Source: Pseudomonadota bacterium
Lineage (GTDB): Bacteria > Pseudomonadota > Alphaproteobacteria > Acetobacterales > Acetobacteraceae
Assembly: GCA_021808185.1 (NCBI GenBank)
Contig: JAKBCB010000243.1
Span: 1-5,987 of the forward strand
DNA length: 5,987 nt
Direction of reading: 5' to 3'
Program-made: the position numbers and the translations under genes
The notes under the pieces: generated by a model
The model's input: only the letters and a program-made list of their open reading frames with translations
What the model was told of the DNA's origin: nothing
Database searches by the model: none
Shown here: piece by piece, positions 1 to 5,987 of the stretch
Numbering within the stretch: the stretch's first letter is position 1
Layout: every line of letters begins with the position of its first letter

Positions 1-31
1 TGTTCCCCCATCCTTGACGGATCAGATCACG
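1..31 (+). other. Short leader upstream of proS
   Basis: This is the sequence before the preferred proS start. It holds an in-frame TTG at 14-16 (alternative proS start) and a weak GGA at 19-21, ten bases before the ATG at 32, which is a poor ribosome binding site. A TGA at 15-17 in the third forward frame could end an upstream gene, but only four codons of that frame are visible. The proS frame is open to the left edge, so a still earlier start cannot be excluded. I see no credible promoter here. Confidence 0.4.
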
Positions 32-1336
32 ATGCGCCTGTCCCGCAGCCTTGTGCCCACGCTGAAGGAAACGCCGGCCGAGGCGCAGATCGCCTCGCAC
101 CGATTGATGTTGCGCGCTGGGCTTGTGCGCCAGACGGCCTCCGGCATCTATGCGTGGCTGCCGGCCGGTTGGCGCGTGTTGCAGAACATCGCGCGCATTG
201 TGCGCGAGGAGCAGGACGCCATCGGCGCGCAGGACATGCTGATGCCGACGATCCAGTCCGCCGATCTCTGGCGCACCAGTGGCCGGTATGATGCTTACGG
301 GCCGGAAATGCTCCGGCTGAAGGATCGGCACGAGCGCGACCTGTTGTACGGGCCGACCAATGAAGAAATGATCACGGATATCTTCCGCCAGTCGGTCAAG
401 TCCTATCGCGAACTTCCGCAGATGCTTTATCACATCCAATGGAAATTCCGCGACGAGGTGCGGCCGCGCTTCGGCGTGATGCGCGGCCGCGAATTCCTGA
501 TGAAGGACGCGTACAGCTTCGACCTCGACTACGCCGGCGCGGTGATCAGCTATCGCAAGATGATGCTGGCCTACATGCGCACCTTCCAGCGCCTCGGCGT
601 CAAGGCGATCCCGATGGAGGCCGAAAGCGGCCCGATCGGCGGCAATCTGAGCCACGAATTCATCATCCTCGCGCCCACTGGCGAAAGTCAGGTGTGGTAC
701 GACGCGGCGTTCGAGAGCATGGACTTCTCCTCCGGCCGCTTCTCCCATGAGTCCGAGTCCGATCTGGACCGCTTCTTCACCCAGATGACCACGCCATACG
801 CGGCCACCGACGAAAAACACGATGAAGCCGCCTGGGCGAAAGTGGCGGAGAAGCGCGAGGGGCGCGGCATCGAGGTCGGCCATATCTTCTATTTCGGCAC
901 CAAGTACAGCGACCCGATGGAACTGCGCATCGCCGCCCCGGACGGCACCCAGGTCTCGCCACACATGGGCAGCTACGGCATCGGCGTCTCGCGGCTGGTC
1001 GGCGCGCTGATCGAGGCTTTTCACGACGATGCCGGCATCAAATGGCCGGATTCGGTGGCGCCGTTCAAGGCGGCGATCCTGAATCTCAAGCAGGGCGACG
1101 CCGCGTGCAACCGGATCTGCGAGGATCTGTATGCCAAATTCGCCGGCCATGCGCTGTATGACGACCGCGAGGAACGGGCGGGGGTGAAATTCAACGACGC
1201 CGATCTGATGGGCCATCCCTGGCAGATCATCGTCGGCCCGCGTGGCGCCGCCGCCGGCACCGTCGAACTGAAGCGCCGTGCCACCGGCGAGCGGCAGGAA
1301 CTGAGCATCGACGCCGCCCTCGCGCGTATCGGCTGA
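32..1336 (+). CDS. proS: Prolyl-tRNA synthetase, short alphaproteobacterial form without INS editing domain
   Basis: A cytoplasmic class II aminoacyl-tRNA synthetase that activates proline with ATP and charges tRNA-Pro. Residues below count from the ATG at 32 (434 aa). The TxE loop GPTNEE (107-112), motif 2 (FRDEVRPR at 139-146, then GVMRGREFLMKDAYSFD at 148-164, with Arg140 and Glu142) and motif 3 (GSYGIGVSRL, 313-322, with Arg321) are all present. The C-terminal anticodon-binding domain spans about 342-432. Between the TGESQVW strand (about 216-222) and GIEVGHIF (279-286) there are under 60 residues, where E. coli-type ProRS (572 aa) carries an INS editing domain of about 180. The 434-aa length is typical for alphaproteobacterial ProRS. 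I chose the ATG because family members typically begin MRLSR; the TTG at 14 would add six residues. It ends in TGA, one base before the permease gene. Confidence 0.97.
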   Translation: MRLSRSLVPTLKETPAEAQIASHRLMLRAGLVRQTASGIYAWLPAGWRVLQNIARIVREEQDAIGAQDMLMPTIQSADLWRTSGRYDAYGPEMLRLKDRHERDLLYGPTNEEMITDIFRQSVKSYRELPQMLYHIQWKFRDEVRPRFGVMRGREFLMKDAYSFDLDYAGAVISYRKMMLAYMRTFQRLGVKAIPMEAESGPIGGNLSHEFIILAPTGESQVWYDAAFESMDFSSGRFSHESESDLDRFFTQMTTPYAATDEKHDEAAWAKVAEKREGRGIEVGHIFYFGTKYSDPMELRIAAPDGTQVSPHMGSYGIGVSRLVGALIEAFHDDAGIKWPDSVAPFKAAILNLKQGDAACNRICEDLYAKFAGHALYDDREERAGVKFNDADLMGHPWQIIVGPRGAAAGTVELKRRATGERQELSIDAALARIG

Positions 1337-1337
1337 C

Positions 1338-2583
1338 ATGTTCGGGCCGTTCGAGCGCGCGGTCGCCGGGCGCTATCTGCGCGCCCGGCGGGGGGAGCGG
1401 TTTGTCTCGATCATCGCCGTGTTCTCGCTGGTCGGCATCGCCCTTGGCGTCGCGACGCTGATCGTCGTCACATCGGTGATGAGCGGCTTTCAGACCGAAC
1501 TTGTCACGCGCGCGCTCGGCGCCAACGGCCATATCGGCATCGAGGCGTACGCGGGCCAGAAGATCGACAGCTACGAGGCGCTGGCTGAAAAGTTGCGGGC
1601 TATCCCGGGCGTCGTCTCGGTGCTGCCGCTGATCGACGGGCAGGCGCTGCTGACCACCGAGCAGGGTGGCATTCGCGGCGGGCTGGTGCGCGGCGTGACC
1701 CAGGCGGACCTCAAGGCACTGCCGATCATCGGCCAGCACATCGTGGCCGGCAGCCTCGATGCCTTCACCGGGGACGACGCTATCGCCGTCGGTGTGTCGC
1801 TGGCCGACAGTTTCCGCCTGCGCATCGGCAGCCTGCTCACGCTTACCTCGCCGAAGGGGGCGGCCACGGCGTTCGGCTCGGTGCCGCGCATCCGTGCCTT
1901 CAAGGTGGTGGCGATCTTCGACGCGGGACTCAGCGACTACAATTCCGGCGTGGTGTTCCTGCCGCTGCCGATGGCGCAGATTTTCTTCCAGTTGCCCAAC
2001 GCCATCACCGGCCTGCAACTGCGCGTGGCCGATCCCGAGCATGTCGAGCGCGTGCTGCCCGCGATCCGCGCGGCTTTGTCCGGCCGATCGGTCATGCTGC
2101 GCGACTGGCGGCACGCCAACGACCAGATCATCGGCGTGCTGCGGGTGCAGAAGGACACCATGTTCATCGTGCTCGGCATGATCGTGCTGGTGGCGGCGTT
2201 CAACGTGATCTCGTCGCTCATCATGCTGGTGAAGGACAAGCGCGCGGACATCGCCGTGCTGCGCACGCTGGGCGCGGGGAGCGGCGCCATCCTGCGCATC
2301 TTCCTGATGTGCGGCGCTTTCGTCGGCGTCTCCGGCACCGCCATCGGCACGCTGATCGGCATCGTCTTCTGCCGCAACATCGTGGCCATCCAGCATCTCG
2401 TCGAGAACATCAGCGGCGGCGAAGTCTTCGATTCGTCCGTCTTCATGCTGACCACCCTGCCGAGCACCATCGACTGGGGCGATGTCGCGCGCGTGGTCAC
2501 GCTGGGACTGACGCTCTCGCTGCTGGCGACGCTTTACCCAAGCTGGCGCGCCGCCCGCACCGACCCGGTGGAGGCGTTGCGCA

Positions 2584-2591
<8 letters not shown>
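1338..2591 (+). CDS. lolC: Lipoprotein-releasing ABC transporter permease, LolC/LolE family (LolF-like)
   Basis: Inner-membrane permease of the Lol system, which extracts outer-membrane lipoproteins from the inner membrane and passes them to LolA, powered by LolD. The 417 aa match the family length and the MacB/FtsX-type layout. TM1 lies at about 23-48, a large periplasmic domain at about 49-270, and three further membrane helices at about 272-298, 318-345 and 382-401. A cytoplasmic coupling segment, KRADIAVLRTLGAG (301-314), follows TM2, and the C-terminus YPSWRAARTDPVEALRSE is the classic family ending. Enterobacteria use a LolC-LolE heterodimer, while many other Gram-negatives have one hybrid protein (LolF) that probably homodimerises. 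Only one permease lies beside lolD here, so LolF is the likelier role, though a second copy elsewhere is not excluded. The ATG sits one base after the proS stop with no Shine-Dalgarno I can see, suggesting coupling to proS. Confidence 0.93.
2570..2574 (+). promoter_or_regulatory. Ribosome binding site of lolD (GGAGG)
   Basis: GGAGG lies inside the end of the permease gene, nine bases before the GTG at 2584. It is the best Shine-Dalgarno match at any gene start in this window. It supports GTG 2584 as the lolD start despite the non-ATG codon and the overlap. Confidence 0.75.
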
Positions 2592-3263
<672 letters not shown>

Positions 3264-3267
<4 letters not shown>

Positions 3268-5987
3268 GTTACGCCGATTTCGTGCATCTGCGCGTTCACT
3301 CCAGTTATTCGCTGAGCGAAGGCGCCATCAAGGCCGACAAAATTTCCGCGCTCGCCCGCGAAGCGGGCATGCCGGCCGTCGCCATCACCGACACCGCCAA
3401 TCTGTTCGGCTCGCTGGAGTTCTCCCAAGCCTGCGTGGCCAAAGGCGTGCAGCCGATTCTCGGCTGCCAGATCGCGCTGGCGCGCGCCGACGCGCCGCGT
3501 GCGGCGCCCGATGCGCTGGTGCTGCTGGCCAAGGACGCCGCCGGGTTGGCTAACCTGCAACGACTGTCCTCCCTTGGCTTCCTGGAAACCGAGCCCGGCC
3601 TGAAGCCGCAAATCCCGTTCGAGCGATTGGCGGAACACGCCGAGGGCCTGCTGTTGTTGACCGGCGGCACGCTCGGCCCGATCGCCCGCCTGCTTGCCGA
3701 GGGCCAGCGCGACGCGGCCGAGCATCTGCTGGCGCAACTGACGGAAGCCTTCCCGGATCGCGTGGCGATGGAACTGCATCGCCACGGCCTGCCGGTGGAA
3801 CGCGCGATCGAGCCCGGCCTGATCGCGCTGGCCGATGCGCGCGGCGTGCCCCTTGTCGCCACCAACGACTGCTTCTTCGCCAACCCCAAGATGCACGAGG
3901 CGCACGACGCGCTGCTGTGCATCGCCGAGGCGCGCCTCATATCGGACCGCGAACGCCGCCGCGTCACGCCGGAACACTGGTTCAAGCCGGCCGCGACGAT
4001 GCGGGCCTTGTTCGCCGATCTGCCGGACGCCTGCGACAACACGCTGGCCATCGCGCGCCGCTGCGCGGTGATGGCGGAAACCCGCAAGCCGCTTCTGCCG
4101 GTCTGCCCCAAGGTCCGCCCCGGCAGCAGCGAGGAGGAAACCGTCCGTGCCATGGCACGCGAGGGGCTGGACCGCCGGCTCGACGCGATGGGCGCCGATG
4201 AGACCACGCGGAGCAGCTATCGCGAGCGGCTGGAATTCGAACTCGACGTCATCGCCAAGATGGGATTCCCCGGCTACTTCCTCATCGTCGCGGACTTCAT
4301 CCAATGGGCGAAGGGGCAGGGCATTCCCGTCGGCCCCGGCCGCGGCTCCGGCGCCGGCTCGGTGGCCGCCTGGGCGCTGACCATCACGGATCTCGACCCG
4401 CTGCGCTTCAACCTGCTGTTCGAGCGGTTCCTCAACCCCGAGCGTGTGTCGATGCCGGACTTCGACATCGATTTCTGCCAGGACCGCCGTGACGAGGTGA
4501 TCGCCTATGTGCGCCGCGAATACGGCGGCGACCGCGTGGCGCAGATCATCACCTTCGGAAAGTTGCAGGCCCGCGCGGCGGTGCGCGATGTCGGCCGCGT
4601 GCTCGGCCTGCCATTCGGGCAGGTCAACAAGGTGGCCGAGCTGATCCCGAACAACCCGGCCAAGCCGGTGACGCTGCAACAGGCGATCGACGGCGAGCCG
4701 AAACTCCAGCAGATGCGCGAGGAGGACGAGGCGGTCCGCCGCTTGCTGGAAATCGCCTTGCAGCTTGAGGGGCTGTACCGCCACGCCTCCACCCATGCCG
4801 CCGGCGTGGTCATCGGCGACCGCAAACTCACCGAGCTGGTGCCGATCTATCGCGACCCGCGCTCGGACTTCCTGGTCACGCAGTACTCGATGAAATATGT
4901 CGAGCAGGCCGGGCTGGTGAAGTTCGACTTCCTGGGCCTGACCACGCTGACCATCCTGCAACGCGGTGTGGCGTTCCTGAAGGGCCAGGGCATCGAAGTC
5001 GATCTCGACCGCCTGCCGCTGGACGACGCACCCACCTACGAGATGCTGCAACGCGGCGATGCCGGCGGGGTGTTCCAGTTCGAAGGCCAGGGCATGCGCG
5101 ACGTGCTGCGCCAGATGCGCCCGAACCGGTTCGAGGATCTGATCGCCGCTGTCGCGCTGTACCGCCCCGGCCCGATGGCGAACATCCCCGCCTATTGCCA
5201 GCGCAAGCATGGGGAGAAGTGGGAGCCGCCGCACCCGGAGTTGCAGGAGATCCTGGAAGAGACCTACGGCATCATGGTCTATCAGGAACAGGTGATGCAG
5301 ATCGCCCAGAAGATGGCGGGCTACAGCCTGGGCGGCGCCGACCTGCTGCGCCGCGCGATGGGCAAGAAGATCCGCGCGGAAATGGAGCAGCAGCGCAAGA
5401 TCTTCGTCGATGGCGCGACCGGGCGCGGCATCCCTCCGGCGAAGGCCGAGGAGGTGTTCGACCTCATGGCCAAGTTCGCCGACTACGGCTTCAACAAGTC
5501 GCACGCGGCGGCCTATGCGCTGGTCGCCTACCAGACCGCCTGGATGAAGGCCAATCATCCGGTGGCGTTCATGGCCGCGTGCATGAGCCTCGCGGTCAGC
5601 AATACCGACCGCCTCGCCGCGCTTCGTCAGGATGCCGGCCGCATGGGTATCCGCATCCTGCCGCCGGACATCAACCGCTCCGGCGCGGATTTCACGCTGG
5701 AGCCCGACGACGACGGCAAGCTCTGCGTCCGCTACGCGCTGGCGGCGGTCAAGAAGGTCGGCATGGCGGCGATGCAGGCGCTGGCAGCCACGCGCGGGGC
5801 GCGCCCGTTCGCCGACCTTGCCGATCTCGCGGCGCGCGTCGATCCGCGCCAGCTCAACAAGATGCAGATCGAGAACCTCGCGCGGGCTGGCGCGTTCGAC
5901 ACGCTGGAGCGCAACCGCGCGCGCGTGTTCGCCGGCGCCGAGACGATCCTGCGCCGTGCGCAGGCGACCGCGGAGGAGCGCGGCAGC
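3264..5987 (+). CDS. dnaE: DNA polymerase III alpha subunit, 5' part (cut by window edge)
   Basis: Catalytic subunit of the replicative DNA polymerase III holoenzyme. My translation is open for 908 codons to the last base with no frameshift; the family is usually about 1,150 aa, so roughly 230-270 residues lie beyond the edge. The PHP domain (about 1-270) starts FVHLRVHSSYSLSEGA at residue 6. The polymerase domain carries GPGRGSGAGS (357-366) and PDFDID (398-403), whose Asp401 and Asp403 pair with Asp555 in KFDFLGL (553-559). These three have the same numbers as the E. coli catalytic aspartates as I recall them. GVFQFEGQGMRD (602-613), YRPGPM (633-638) and GFNKSHAAAYAL (742-753) are conserved polymerase and finger segments. 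A helix-hairpin-helix region lies at about 825-900. The beta-clamp motif, OB fold and tau-binding tail are not in view. PHP metal ligands are partly lost. The residue wording is that of DnaE, not the error-prone DnaE2, and the start shares ATGA with the lolD stop. Confidence 0.97.

Noticed and set aside
20..28. GATCAGATC palindrome just before the proS ATG, as an operator
   Set aside because: It consists of two GATC tetramers around one base, too short to separate from chance, with no second copy or neighbouring promoter to support it.
14..42. TTGACG at 14-19 as a promoter -35 box
   Set aside because: A -10 element at 17-base spacing would fall at 37-42 (CCTGTC), which is not TATAAT-like and is already inside proS.
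749..759. Two GAGTC (CcrM-type GANTC) sites six bases apart in proS
   Set aside because: GANTC sites occur here and there in the window at about or below chance frequency, and this pair is inside conventional coding sequence, so no methylation-controlled switch is supported.

Overview
The window is a compact, GC-rich (roughly two thirds by eye), entirely + strand stretch of housekeeping genes. It carries proS (prolyl-tRNA synthetase), a LolC/LolE-family permease, lolD (its ATPase) and the first 908 codons of dnaE (DNA polymerase III alpha), which runs off the right edge. This gene order, the short ProRS without an editing insertion, and the single permease next to lolD all fit Alphaproteobacteria. 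The wording of the proteins suggests Rhodospirillales/Acetobacteraceae, but that finer placement is recall, not a search, and is only moderately secure.

Layout: bases 1-31 are a short leader before the preferred proS ATG at 32; the in-frame TTG at 14 is an alternative. proS stops at 1336, one base before the permease ATG at 1338. The permease stops at 2591, overlapping the lolD GTG start at 2584 by 8 bases, with a strong GGAGG ribosome binding site inside the permease gene. lolD stops at 3267, sharing an ATGA with the dnaE start at 3264. No intergenic gap exceeds one base, so no internal promoter or terminator has room outside coding sequence, and the four genes look co-transcribed and partly translationally coupled.

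Functionally the genes belong to three essential processes: tRNA charging, release of lipoproteins from the inner membrane to LolA, and chromosome replication. Only the two Lol genes act as one complex. All four proteins carry their expected catalytic motifs. The features worth a second look are domain-level: ProRS has no cis-editing INS domain, the DnaE PHP domain lacks several metal ligands, the permease appears to carry a LolC-type Hook, and the LolD Walker A begins with Ala instead of Gly. I found no mobile element, CRISPR array, RNA gene, phage or defence gene, and no evidence of an undescribed system. The long reverse-strand reading frames are explained as shadows of GC-rich coding sequence.
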